Part shown: positions 1 through 11,921 of the stretch, one piece after another
How the letters are laid out: each line of letters opens with the position of its first letter
Position numbering within the stretch: position 1 is the stretch's first letter
NCBI GenBank assembly: GCA_947179485.1
Contig: OX359250.1
Location: 19,264,539 to 19,328,538, forward strand
DNA length: 64,000 bases
Reading direction: 5' to 3'
DNA from: Allacma fusca
Lineage: Eukaryota > Arthropoda > Collembola > Symphypleona > Sminthuridae
The notes under the pieces: model-generated
Seen by the model: only the letters and a program-made list of their open reading frames with translations
Databases searched by the model: none
What the model was told of the DNA's origin: nothing
Translations under genes and position numbers: made by a program

Positions 1-106
1 TGCATAGCCTTCCAAATTTTCAGTAATGCATAGGGTAGATTCTGAAAGGTTTCAGAAATTCTTAATTCTACAACTTGTAACAATTGATTGATGTAATTAC
101 TTACAC

Positions 107-2134
107 TTAATAAAAACAAGGGTATACCGGCTTTTTGTTCACGCTAGACGGTTCGGAAGATCCATTGGTTTTGTCACCACCTACCATACGATTTTGCATT
201 ATACTTTCCGCCCCAGCCAAATCCAGTTTTGCCCCTGTTTCCGTAAATTCATTCACGACAGAGACATTATTAGCTCCGTGATCAGTCCCACAATAATCAT
301 GAGGCAATGACAGTGACAGGTTGGCCATGGTTCTAATAGTTTTTTTGAACAAGATGAAAGTATTGATGTCCTTCGCTAGCTTTTCCACTTTTGAAAACAT
401 GCTTTCGTGATTCCAAGATTCTCCCTGAAAATAGGAAACCATAATTGTTTTATCGTGTTAATGCTTATCCAACAAGCTCAATATATATTAATGGTTTTGA
501 ATTGAACTCACGGTTTTACGCTTGACTAATGTCGTATTGACTTCCTTGACCAGGACATCATGAAGCTGTTTTCTTTCGACGATATTCAGCTCACAGAACC
601 GTGAAACAAACTGCTGTATGCTCCTCTGACATATTTCCTGGACATTTTTATGCTTTGGATTTTCAGGGTTACAAGTCACTAAGGGGAAGTCTTTCGGCAT
701 TCTTCGTACGCAAGTAACAGCGTTTATCACAAAAGTATTCAATATGACATCCTGAAAAAAAGATCAACAAGATATACCATCGTTTATATTCCTAATGTTT
801 GAAGTATATTTCCAAGGTTCATAAGAATCGATTGAAATTATTATCCAAATGTTTACCTGCAATACATTTAAGCTCTCGTCGTAGGTAAAGTTAAAGTTTC
901 CACTAAGCATGTCCAAAACACGATGGCCAGGGTTCTGATGTAAAAATAATTCGAAAATTCCTATCTTGTCAGAATTTAACAAACCAGATGATACCTCAGA
1001 GACCATATTGGGAAGCTGCAGGTTCAAAGGATTCGTCACAGAAAGCTTCCTTTTCATGAATTCAGCCTGGTTATTTCCTGGAACTAAATGAGCATTTCCT
1101 GGTGTTCTTGCGTTCATACTATCAACCAACCCTGCAAAGAGCTTTGCATTTTCACCGGAAGCGAGTAAAGGAAAGGTTTCCAACAAAGACGGACTTTTGA
1201 AAACGAATGAATAAAATTCAGTTTTGTTGACTGAAACGCTATGCAATACATGATGTGTGCTTTCAGCATCAAAAGACAAGTTTTTTACTAAAAATCGTTC
1301 AATTTTGTCCACATCATTGATGAGATTCTTTGGTCTCATATCTGAAAACAAAAATTGTTTATTAATTCTGCCCAACTGCAATAGGTACAGCCCAATATTG
1401 ACTCACCAAAGTTATCGGAATAAAAAGCCTCCTTCAAGCTAATAGGGTCCTCAACAATGCTTTTGTAAATTCTTGGAATTTCATTTAATTCGTCTAAAGT
1501 AAACTTCGGCTGAAAGAAGTTGTTATTTTCAGCGACGGAATTCAGTTGCGACAAGAAATCCGTAACTCTGAAAAAACGCGAATTAATTATCCATAAAAGC
1601 ACCCTTCCAAGAAAACGCGGACAATGTACTCAATATGTTTAGCCACCATGTCATAAATCCAAGAAACTCACGTCGCATTCATATTTTTATAAAATCCATA
1701 TTGATCCGTCTCGCCTTTGTCACAAAACGCCTGCATTACAGAGATCAAACCGGCACTTGGTAACGGCCAAACTGGAAAATGTTCTGCAAATAAAAGATTA
1801 ATGTTTACGTAAACATAATGTCACTTGAAGTTAAAACACAAATCATTCCTTTTAGGCAACCATAAACACATTCAAACGAATCTGTTACATACGCGAAGAA
1901 TATGCTACGGCTGGTTGTTTGCTCCGGATGCCAACCAAAATGATGAAGAGTACCAAGGGTATGATCAGCTCGAACATCAAAACAACCTAAGGAAAAATAT
2001 GATCGGAGTGTATCAAAACTTTTTCCAAGTTACTTCTTTGCATTAAATTTTTTTTAACTTGCGCTTACCGGCTTTCGTCGCTTTAAGGTAAAGTTCTTCC
2101 ATAGTAATAGTCTTAATTGAAGGAAAAACCCCAT
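107..2134 (-). CDS. ABCA-subfamily ABC transporter, N-terminal part (membrane segment 1 and first extracellular domain)
   Basis: Full-size ABCA proteins move lipids across membranes. Only the 5' part lies here. Exons rebuilt on the minus strand: 2134-2069, 1986-1893, 1783-1672, 1567-1407, 1341-857, 751-512 and 424 to about 105, with agreeing phases. The start at 2134 gives LLLWKNFTLKRRK, the classic ABCA N-terminus, then a hydrophobic segment (residues about 26-42, ELIIPLVLFIILVG) and the PLPSAG motif that opens the extracellular domain. The last exon ends in VYPCFY, matching the conserved YPCF just before the second membrane segment, but TAA follows immediately (107-109), with a good donor (gtaagt, 104-99) two bases beyond the stop. 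Membrane bundle and ATPase domains would lie off-window. It is either disrupted or affected by a one-base error in a T run. The ABCA assignment is firm; the orthologue is not. Confidence 0.8.
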
Positions 2135-3910
2135 GGTTCCGAGTTCCTTCCACTTGACAATAAGATTTCAAGATGGATTTCAAGTGAAACCTAAGTGTGT
2201 GCAGGCCTTCACTACATTTATTTGATAAAAACGAGATTGCTTCCTATCTTGCTGCTTGTGTTCCATGTTCAAGTTACTTCACTTTTAACTTCTGGTGAGG
2301 TCTGGAATTGTTTACAAAATAATTCACGTGATTTATTAAACCCGTTGGATGAATAGCAAGAGTCCGGTTCCCACATATTATCAGTTTTTACAAGCAATGT
2401 TACCAAATAATAGATAAACGCAAGGTTGAAGAAAACGACATCATTCTTAATAAATAGCAATAGATATACATATTTATACCCTCATGGTAGCAAAACGTGA
2501 AACGAAATAAACTACTAACATGACTTCGTACTGGTAACTCATTCTGCGTTGAAATTGCTTGTCGGAAATAGATACTTCCCAATACCTACAGATTCTCGTA
2601 GGTAAATATCTCCACTTTCACTTATTAGTTTGAAACTGTCTCGTTACCTAAATTATCCGAACCTTCTCATTGCGTTTGAGAATGTCGTCTGGGAATTACA
2701 CTGTATCTACCCCTTGAACAGTGTGATGACAGTAGTCGTGCAGTGACAAGTATCATTAAAATGGTTATTATTTTTGACGTCATTGTCGGGTACCGGCGGA
2801 AAATAAATTCTCGTTGCGATGGTACACGAGCGAGTGACACAGAGAGAAAATTATGTTACTTGTTTGGGTTTTGAGCATTCAACTTTCGTGCCTCTGCTAC
2901 TGAACCGAACGGAACTTTCTGTAGCCCTGGTGCGGTGAATATAAATCATGCTTTCATTGATTTCTTTTTCCGACGAGTGAAAGCGCGAGCTTTCACCGCA
3001 TTGAACACCGTTCTCTATTCCTTCCTAGCATTGACTGAATGAACGGTGACTATTTATCAACTTGAGACTCGAGAAGAGGTATATAGACTAAGCATCTCCT
3101 TCCCTAGCCTTGTCTAAACTACTGTATGAGCCCGTTACCATTGTATTACTACTAACTGTTACTATATTATGACATTATCAAGCAGTGACAATTAAGTTTA
3201 AACAAGGTAATATGCTTATTGATGTTCAAAATTTAATTATTTCTGCTACGTAAGCATCTTGTTCGCGAGAAAGTTGTAAGTACAAACATTTATTTTCAAT
3301 TAAGTAATAAAATTACGATAATACTGTAAACTGCCATGTTTTAATGTCTTTTTCTAGTACACAAAATCTAGAATCGCAGTTGATTAACCGCTCATTGTAT
3401 TTTGTAACTTAAGTGTGTCATGTCACACTAAACCTAAAAAGGTACAAGTCACAATGAGTATTCAAGCTTGGAGTTAAGTTCACATACAATATGGTAATAA
3501 AACAAAATATGGAACTTAAATGCATTACACGAAAGTGTTGAAGTCTTATACAGTTTTAGAAAAGCGCATATTTCTCAAATTAAATATTCAATAATACTTG
3601 AAAATTATTCGGAGTCTTACTTGAGCATTGAGGCTTATTCTTGATTGAAATCAAGTTTGTAAAACAACTTACAAAACAGTCATTAAATTAAATGGAATGA
3701 ATATTAGCTTGGGAAAACATTTCAAGCTGTTATCAATATGCCTACATAAAAGTAGTTACTTAGAAATAAAACTGTATTATGTCCAATAATTTCCACTCAC
3801 ATCATGAGTGATGTAGCAATTATTGTTTAGATTAAACCTTACCCACACCTTTACAACTATTACATGTGTCAATATTCACATATATCCAGGCAAATGTAAA
3901 TAAATAAATA
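2135..3910. other. Intergenic region between the ABCA start and the EOGT stop
   Basis: About 1.8 kb of AT-rich DNA without a convincing ORF or repeat. It must hold the promoter and 5'UTR of the minus-strand ABCA gene and the 3'UTR of EOGT. I cannot assign individual elements. Confidence 0.6.
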
Positions 3911-6751
3911 TCAAAGTTCATCGTGACCAGCACCACCTCGTAGTTTGTTAACTTCCGCTTTCACATGTTTAATACCTCTACGTACTAACCGTACAAACTC
4001 CTTAACGTCAAATATGTAGTTAGTGTGCTTTGCATGTGAACCATTCATGGATGGATCTGCACCCTTTTCTTCCAATTTGTCGGGTTTTTCCCAAGTTATG
4101 TATTTAACACCTCGAAGGCGGGCTAAGTCGGCATAACAATGTTCGTCTTCGCAATTGTATCTATATAAACACGAATTTATCAGTTATATGCTTAAATGCT
4201 ACGATCTAAATCGTTTAACACCATTATTACCTCTACTTCACTACACATTTATTTAATGTACGAAAAACTTAAAAATTCAGTGTAAATAAACATACAATTC
4301 GAATACTGCTGCCCAATCTGGAAGGAATAACAAATGTGTAAGACCAGCACCATGCATTCCTATGAGGATGTCTGTATTTTGAATTACTTCTAGTTGCTTG
4401 GCAAATGGAGTTGACCACGTAAAATCAGCCTGTACATCAAAATTTATATTATCTACACATCCACTGCAAAATCAGACTAGATAAACTAAATAACTAGACA
4501 TTGTTAATCCCGCATTAAATCCCCGGTACCGTTATTATTTTTTAATGACCGATCTATAATTGAAAGTTTACAACACACAATCAAAACAGCGTATGTGATT
4601 AGAACCAACACCGCGGTTCCACAATGAAGATTAGGACCTCCGTGCAACAGGAATTCTTACCTTGATTACATTTAAATCTTGATTCTTTCTCAGTTCTTGG
4701 AGTAAAATATCTTCATTTAATACTTTTCTATATCTTGTTTGCCTACTAATAAACGTAACATTTAATTTTGACAAAGTAGGAACAGGTCTTGCTTTGATTT
4801 TGAGTCGATGTAACATAAACTTCGAAAAAGCGTGGAATAAACCACTATTTCTACATCCCCATATCTGTAAAAATTAAAACAGTAAAGTAACTATAAAACA
4901 ATTACGTGCATACGTACTATTGAAATCAGTTTTACAAATTCATACCAAAGGAGTATTGTAATACAATCCAAATATCATTCTGGGTAACAATGGAAAAACA
5001 GCATTCTTAAAGCAAACTTTTTTTCCACTAAAATCATTAAGTGATAGCAGGCGGTGGTTGGTAAATGCACGGAATGCTACTCCAAAATTTGACTGATACT
5101 CGTAAGTACGCCAAATCATAATGTTCACATCCTTGGAGAACGGATTTTTCATATTTGAAGTTGAATTAACGTGAAGAGACATGTACCTAGAGATTCAATA
5201 TTTTATAAAGCGTCCCATACACTACAGCCGGTAACAAAATTATATCTCAAACAACTCACAGATTAACGAAGTCGCAAAAATGATGGTAATAGCTGACAGC
5301 TGAAAATAATGTTCAAAACAGATTGTAAATTGGAATCAACATGTAAATACTAGCTAATAATATAATTACGGCTTCATCATGATTCCCTACTTACTTGCAT
5401 CAATTTTCATAATTATAGTTGGTCTAGTCACGACTTGATCACAAAGACCTGAATTGGGCTCCAAGGGTCTCGTATTTAACTCTACAAAGTTTTGAATTTC
5501 AGGTGTCCAAGACTGGAGCGAGCCCATAGGTCCGACTGCTTTCTTAAAATTATCTTTCAAAAGTTTACAGTGCCCTCCGATTTGTCCTGCCTTGAGAACA
5601 TCCGTGTCATACATGACAGGCTTAGTTCTCTTTTCCAGGTCAGTAAAATCAATCATAATATTTCTGGCCCGACAGAAAGTCATGCTATCGGAGCATTCCA
5701 GGGAAGAATCCTCCTGCACAAACATCAACCCAATCAATAATTACCCAAGCTACTATAGAAATTCCAACAGTTTCTGTAATCCCTCAATCAAAAAAGCACC
5801 CCTTGATTCCACCACAATATTAACCCACCTGAAAAGTTGGCTCGCACAGCAAACTGAAACTATTCCTCACATTCTTGACAAACCCAAAGTCTCCTTGCTT
5901 ATAAAAAGTTTCAATTTGCTCCTCCTTGCTCTTCACCCATCCTTTATGATCGTCATCGCATTTCGGATGGGAGTACGACTTCGGCTCCAAATGACATCCC
6001 TCTTCATATCCCCAACAAACATCCCTGCCAGCATGGACCTAATATCAATCAAGAATAAATCAGTTAAATCCCATCTTCATCCACAGCTCCTCACATCTCC
6101 AAACCAACAGTATCAAAGCCCTACAATAAAAAAAAACAATATCAACATAATTATCAAACTCCAAAACACAACCACAACAAACAACCATCCCAAACTAACA
6201 AAACCAAAACTCGGACTCCCACCATCATTAAACACTAAAAGTTTACAAACAATCTTTATCTTCACAGTCGTGACCAGCAGACAACAAAATTTTCAAATAT
6301 GAGAACAACTTACGATTCCTGGAACAGCATTTAAGTACTACGGTATTAGTTTTGAATTGCATAGGGGTTAGCTCAGTTAGGCAATGCTACTATAACACAT
6401 ATAACAACTTCAACTATATAATATAACTACACAGAAATCTCTTTCAATATTATTTCTCAAGTGACAGTATCTCTAATTAACACGCCGTTATATAAAGTAC
6501 ACATTGAATCACCACATTTAATAGTTTTTACATTTGATGAGTGCCACATTTGAAAGACTCTCACAGTCCATATATATTACCTTGTAAGCACAACTGGGAC
6601 TCTCTAAGCAATCCTGGGCTTCATCTGGATAATTACTAAAATAGAACGGAATTTGATCTTCAGGTAAGTCAATAATTTCTGAACTTTTTCCTAAACCACT
6701 GCGGGAGATCAAGTGAGTTGCACAAAATAATATGGCAGTGTAGATCTTCAT
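3911..6751 (-). CDS. EOGT: EGF-domain-specific O-GlcNAc transferase
   Basis: EOGT adds O-linked N-acetylglucosamine to folded EGF repeats of secreted and membrane proteins in the ER lumen. Exons: 6751-6581, 6038-5829, 5713-5395, 5299-5260, 5186-4946, 4864-4661, 4429-4296 and 4160-3911; phases agree and give 522 aa, close to the vertebrate 527. Visible landmarks are a hydrophobic signal peptide (residues 1-20), [27 protein letters not shown] with [27 protein letters not shown], the glycosyltransferase core [20 protein letters not shown], and C-terminal GHDEL with an HDEL retrieval signal. The second exon starts at 6038 because acceptor ttag there gives an in-frame [12 protein letters not shown]. 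The first intron (about 540 bp) is the longest. Divergently oriented to MPV17L. It looks intact and functional. Confidence 0.95.
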
Positions 6752-8666
6752 TCGGGCAAATGGATAAATACTTGGGATTTTAATATATAATAATTTAATA
6801 TCTGCATTTAAATATAAAATTAATAACAGTTTGTGGAACCTCCTTCAAAAAATGGGTTACGAAATTATTGCAAAAATTAATTCTCAAATGTAGCTCGGAG
6901 ACATTCTAAAATATCGTGTATGTACATTTACAACTACTACACCTTATTAAGAAGCGGTATGCTTGAACTCCTCACGTGTTTCATATACTATGTACATACA
7001 GGCTCTGAACCTATATAGTGCTAAATCTGGTAAACCACACATGTACGTGTGCATGTAGGGATAGGAGCACTGGGTCTTGGAATTATTGGAACTTGGAACA
7101 CTCAAAATAGTCGTTCAAGTTCAAAGTAATATTTAGTCTAATAAATTATTACCTTTCTAGTCTTATATGTAATTGAGTCGTGATTAGAATTAAATATTCT
7201 AGTAAATATTTTTTGAGAATTATCAAAAATATCTTTATTACAGACGTTTGTAATAATTATAATTCTTTTTTCGTGAAAGTCCTTCAAAAATTGTGTAGGC
7301 CAATTTCCTTAATTGGGTCTCTCTATATGTGATACATCGCCCAAGGAAATTCCCACCGACGGGTTTCACCTATATCCTTATTTTTTCAACCAAATTTATT
7401 CCAGGTGGTAATAATTTTAGCCTTAATATTTTTGAGATATATTCCTGAGCTAAGATAATTTTTTTACTAATTCTTTGAGGCAATTTAAATCTTTGGAGCG
7501 AGCGTTTTGAACTTTAACTAAAATTATTTGAGAGGAATCTTTTTGACTCCGTTTGAGAAAAAATATTTTGAACTCTTAAAATTTATTTGAAAGGTAATTT
7601 TTTGACCCTGTGTGAAAACAACGTTTTGAGCTTCTAAAAAAAATTGGGAGCTCCTTTTTTTTAGATGATTTGTGTAAAAACTTTTGTTCCCTGAAATTAT
7701 TTGTTAGGAAACATTTTGAATTGTAAATAAGTTATTTGAGGCAGAACATTATAGAACCACAAAATTATGTGAGGCAAAATATTTGTAGTTTGTATAATTA
7801 TTTGGGTCAATAGGGAGCCTTTAGGGTAACAATAAAAAATCAGAATTGTTTGATTGAAAAATGTTTCTGTGAGAATAATATAAAAGGTCATAGTTGAAGT
7901 AATGTAAGGCAATGTACATGCTCATTATACCTGTATTCAAAAATGTATGTTCTGTAAAGGTTTTTAGGCATGTAGAATCTTAATAGTAACTAATTGTACG
8001 TACTTGACATATGCAAGCATTTATCTTATCATGTAATTAAATTGTAAATTTAACTAGAAAAGTGAAGAAGGCTTATTCAACTTTGAAGGACAGTCAAGTC
8101 AAGAGTCAAGACAGATAACTATAAATCTAGCGAAAACCGAAGTCGAATGTGTAACTACAAAGGTGAGTTGATATTTTGACTGGTTTTAACATTAAACAAG
8201 TATTTAATTTAGTGATCATGTCGTTTGAAATCATTAAGTTGTGGGCTTAAAGTAATCATATATCGGAGGAAATTCGAGATTCTGGTGTGATACGTTTGGA
8301 AGAGGTAATTTCCTAGCTTAGATCTTTGGGTTGGGAAATAATTTAAACAAAATATACTCAGTAGTTGTTGTACAGTAGTCATGAATTATTGCATAAATGC
8401 TATTATTTAAAACTGTGGTAAATATTTTAGTTTAATTTGCGACAAAACGGAGCAGACTTTGGCCGGTGTCAATTGTGATACGGAGGAAATCGGTTACGGG
8501 TTATGATGCGTGCTGATCATATAGCTACCATAGTTTATAACTACTATTGTTGACGGTGGCATCCGGAGGCTGGCCCTTTGGTTCGGACGGTGCGGAAATA
8601 ATTCTTCAATATAGTAAATTGTGAATTAGAGGAGCAGGTGCAGGTTTGAGAATTGCGTGAGGAAAG
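6752..8666. other. Divergent intergenic region between EOGT and MPV17L
   Basis: AT-rich region lying 5' of both flanking genes, so it contains both promoters. A possible donor (gtgagt) at about 8163 could mark a noncoding first exon for MPV17L; this is a guess. The middle holds the degenerate repeat listed separately. Confidence 0.5.
7485..7810. repeat. Degenerate tandem repeat around AATTATTTGAGG
   Basis: The motif AATTATTTGAGG and variants recur at about 7522, 7581, 7694, 7728, 7760 and 7796, interleaved with TTTTTGAC and ATTTTGAACT. Spacing is near 57-60 bp in the first part and 33-35 bp in the second. It looks like an old, decayed minisatellite. Confidence 0.5.
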
Positions 8667-9489
8667 ATGAGTCTGCAAGTTGTGAGAGCGTGGACAGTAA
8701 AGTATCCGATTTCAAGGGGAATGGTGACATACGCTTGCCTCTGGCCTATGGCAAATGTAACGGAGCAGTATTTAACTGGAAAAAAAGAAATTGATCTGAA
8801 ACAAGTTCTTAGATTTGGTGTCTTAGGCACATTCTTTTTTGCCCCAAGTCTTTACATTTGGGTACGCATAAGTAGCAGACTTATCCCGGGAGGAGCATCG
8901 TTGAGAGTTGGGATTAAAAAGGTTATTTAACTTATAGGTGTTGCTTATTTATTAAGTTATACGTTTGTGGCAGTCACTCATTGATATCTTTACTGACAAC
9001 AGGCATTACTTGAGCAAATCACCTACTCCCCGTATGCTGTAACAGCGTTCTTAGCTGGGTAGGAACTTGTTATGATTATGGTCTTGTGTCATGTTAATTT
9101 CCCTGAAGCTGGAAATTGTAGACAACATTTAACTTGAATAATATTATGATTTAGAATGGGTTTGCTGGAGGGGCAGTCATGGAGTCATATTAAATGTGAA
9201 TGGGATCAGAAGTTTTTGCCAACGTGGAAGGTATAGCTGAGTTAAGGTCCCAAAAATATACATACTATTGTACAACTGTCGCCCGTTTTACTGTTTTAAG
9301 TTTATTTGAACTTTACAGACCGGTGCTTGCATATGGCCAATCATTCAAACAGTTAACTTCGCCTTCATGAAGGAACGGAACCGTGTTCCCTTCACTGCTG
9401 CATTCTCCTTTTTATGGACCGTGTTCCTTTCGTTCATAAAAAGTCAGAAAGTCGAAATAGACGAAAATAAACTTGTTGAAAAAAAATAG
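8667..9489 (+). CDS. MPV17L: Mpv17-like protein (Mpv17/PMP22 family)
   Basis: Small four-helix membrane protein of the Mpv17/PMP22 family. Family members sit in the inner mitochondrial or peroxisomal membrane and influence reactive-oxygen balance and mitochondrial DNA maintenance. Exons 8667-8921, 9003-9058, 9155-9230 and 9319-9489 give 185 aa with clean phases. The protein shows an N-terminal WTVKYPISRGM segment, hydrophobic stretches about residues 20-30, 48-66, 90-106 and 130-175, and the family signature TWKTGACIWPIIQTVNF followed by R-V-PF (residues about 128-150). FLWTVFLSF near the end resembles MPV17L more than MPV17. Length is near the family norm. ATG at 8667 is the first in frame. 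No defect is seen. Confidence 0.88.
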
Positions 9490-10486
9490 TCATATATGCT
9501 ATTTTCTTCTTGTGAGAATAGTCTATTGAATCTTCGTTCGGCTGGAATTGATATTATGTATACACAAGAATTTCCATTAGTACAAATATATAGCGACGGA
9601 ATATTCCTGTACCTGTATTTCAGATTTTGGTTGATATTCGAAACTACTATTGTAAGCCCATTGTAGATAGAGATGACATTTTTAAAAGCTGCATCTGTTG
9701 TTCAGAGCAGTGGTATTTATTTATTTTAAGTATGTAGCTGCTGCTGTTGACTCTACAGTTGTTAGGAAACGACAAAACGATGTATCTATATATCTACATT
9801 ATTATGAGTATCCGCTTTAAGAGTTTACTAGGGCTAGACCCTCAAATGATCAAGAGGTCCTGATGTAGTAATGTTGTACGTGATAAAGGGTGTTCTAATA
9901 ATAGTAAGTATTAATAAAAGAAGTTGAGAATTATTGCAAATTGCAACTACCTTAAATTTTTATTGACCAGCTTCTAAAATCGATACAAGGTGTATGCTTT
10001 TAAAGGTATGCATACATATGTACCGTAAAGGTATTGTCCATACACGTTCTTTCACTAAGCTTACGCTCTTTATCATATTTTGCAGGTTTGGTTTTCTGGA
10101 GCTGACTTTTAGTGGTACGGATGCATTAATAAGTGTTAGGGGAACTTAAAATTGAATCAGCTATAGAATATAAAGGAACTGTCTTCTCACACACATGAAT
10201 CTTAAGTTTCGGGATGTCGTAGTAACATTTGATGTTATCTCCCAAACTTTGAAAAAAGTTACAAACAACACTATTTGTTATATTCGCAGGTCAGAACAGT
10301 GCCGTTCAAGTCTAAGTGAATTGTGAGTCGTCACAGTACAGTTGTGTTGTGCCAATCCTCAAATAAGAATTATTTCGCCAAGCTGTACGGAACGTTCAAA
10401 ATTCAGTAAGTCACAAGTAGTGGGTCAAACTGAAACTGCTTTGGCAAATCATTGGAACTGAAGCAGGGTCGATTTGTGACGGGATC
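9490..10486. other. Intergenic region, MPV17L 3' end to TIGAR start
   Basis: About 1 kb with the MPV17L 3'UTR and the TIGAR promoter and leader. No repeat, RNA gene or further ORF is recognised. Confidence 0.5.
9913..9918 (+). terminator. Possible MPV17L polyadenylation signal (AATAAA)
   Basis: AATAAA about 425 bp past the MPV17L stop on the same strand. AATAAA is common by chance in AT-rich DNA, so this is only a candidate. Confidence 0.25.
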
Positions 10487-11533
10487 ATGAATCGCCAGTT
10501 CACGGTTACACTTGTGAGGCAGTAAGTCATATTAAAGTTAGAATCCTTCAACTATTAACATACCAGACCAGATTTGTTTGGATTCACTCTAGTACGTTAA
10601 ATTAAGTTGTACCCGTTTATTAAATTTTAATTAAATTATATGATTTTAGTGGTGAGACCCCTATGAATGCCAAACGGCTGATTCAAGGTCACACTGACAC
10701 TCCTCTTTCAGAAACTGGAATTAAGCAGGTATTAATGATTGAATTCAGCGAAAACCGCCAGTTTCGGTTGAAGTTTTGATTGTTATTATTCATGCACTTG
10801 TTCCGTCCACAGGCTGAAACTTTGGGCAAGCATTTATCCAATGAGAAGTATACGCGAGCGTTTGCTTCCAATTTGCAGCGTGCTCACCACACAGCCAGGA
10901 TAATACTTTCTTTTTCAGAAAATCCTGTCGAAATAGCAGTAGATAAGCGACTTTGCGAAAGGGTTGGTAATCAATTATATTCTAGTTGTGTAAATCAGTA
11001 GCAGTTTATGTTTGATAAATATTTTACATGCTTGTTCCAGGGCTTTGGAGACGCTGAAGGCAAATACGTTCCTGATGTTCATGAAGAAGCAAAAAAATTA
11101 GGTCTACAGTTTCATAACTTTACTCCAGCAGGTGGCGAAACTTTTTCCGACGTGCAGACCCGGGTTCAGGGCTTCATATGTGTAAGAAAACATCAATGAA
11201 TTAACTTGATTTTTTAAATTAATTGTGACAGGTCTTGAAATTACAACGAAAATTATACAGGACCTCTGCAAGCTTGTTGACGAGAATCAAGAAACGCATG
11301 AAAATGTTTTGATTGTTACCCATGGTGGCTGGATGGTAGCTTTGATGCGTTATCTGTCCTTGCACAGTAACATGTTTAATTTGAAACACTTTGACGAGGG
11401 CACAGCATTGAAGATTCCAAGAAATACAGGCTTAACAAAATTTTCAATAGGTGCCTTGAAATCCAATAGCAATTCGAAGCAACGTGTGATAGACTTTGCA
11501 TTCATCAACAACTTTCATCACCTCAATTTGTAA
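10487..11533 (+). CDS. TIGAR: TIGAR-like fructose-2,6-bisphosphatase (histidine phosphatase superfamily)
   Basis: TIGAR-type phosphatases hydrolyse fructose-2,6-bisphosphate or related sugar phosphates and lower glycolytic flux. Exons 10487-10521, 10650-10728, 10813-10962, 11041-11179 and 11232-11533 give 234 aa. The catalytic RHG motif (LVRHGET, His12) is split by the first intron, CA|T. The other histidine-phosphatase residues are present: Arg in SNLQRAHHTA, acid/base Glu121 in PAGGETFSDV, and the second His165 in IVTHGGWM. The third exon uses a weaker donor (gttggt) chosen because it keeps frame into GFGDAEGK. The protein is somewhat shorter than human TIGAR (270 aa). It converges on POLG with 388 bp between stop codons. 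A generic phosphoglycerate-mutase-like phosphatase cannot be wholly excluded. Confidence 0.88.
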
Positions 11534-11802
11534 AAGAACCTGTAGGATGTGATGCCTGTTGGAAACAGCTTAGGATTGATAAATGTACGGATACTAATGC
11601 ATTGTTATGTTCATATATCTATCAATTTCGTTATAAATAATTGAACTTACACAATAATTTGACTGGCAAGGCCAGTAAAAGTGAAATCATGAAGGTTTAA
11701 TCATGTTTCAGTAATTCTAGGAAAAATTAATTAATCTCTGAATTATACGTCTTTCTCGTATAATATAAACCTGTCTGGACAGCTAATATCTGTTGCTTTT
11801 CG

Positions 11803-11808
11803 AATAAA
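11803..11808 (+). terminator. Possible TIGAR polyadenylation signal (AATAAA)
   Basis: AATAAA 270 bp after the TIGAR stop, in the short gap before the convergent POLG stop. Position and context are plausible, but the motif alone is weak evidence. Confidence 0.35.
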
Positions 11809-11921
11809 AAATTATATATTATTACTTACCCAACTTCTATGGTACTTTACGTTAATGCGGGCTGGTAATCGTGTATTATAATTAAATCAAACCAAATCAT
11901 CTTATCTATATAATTTTTACT

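Noticed and set aside
5592..6302. Plus-strand open frame of 236 codons
   Set aside because: Antisense to two verified EOGT exons and their intron; no independent coding signal.
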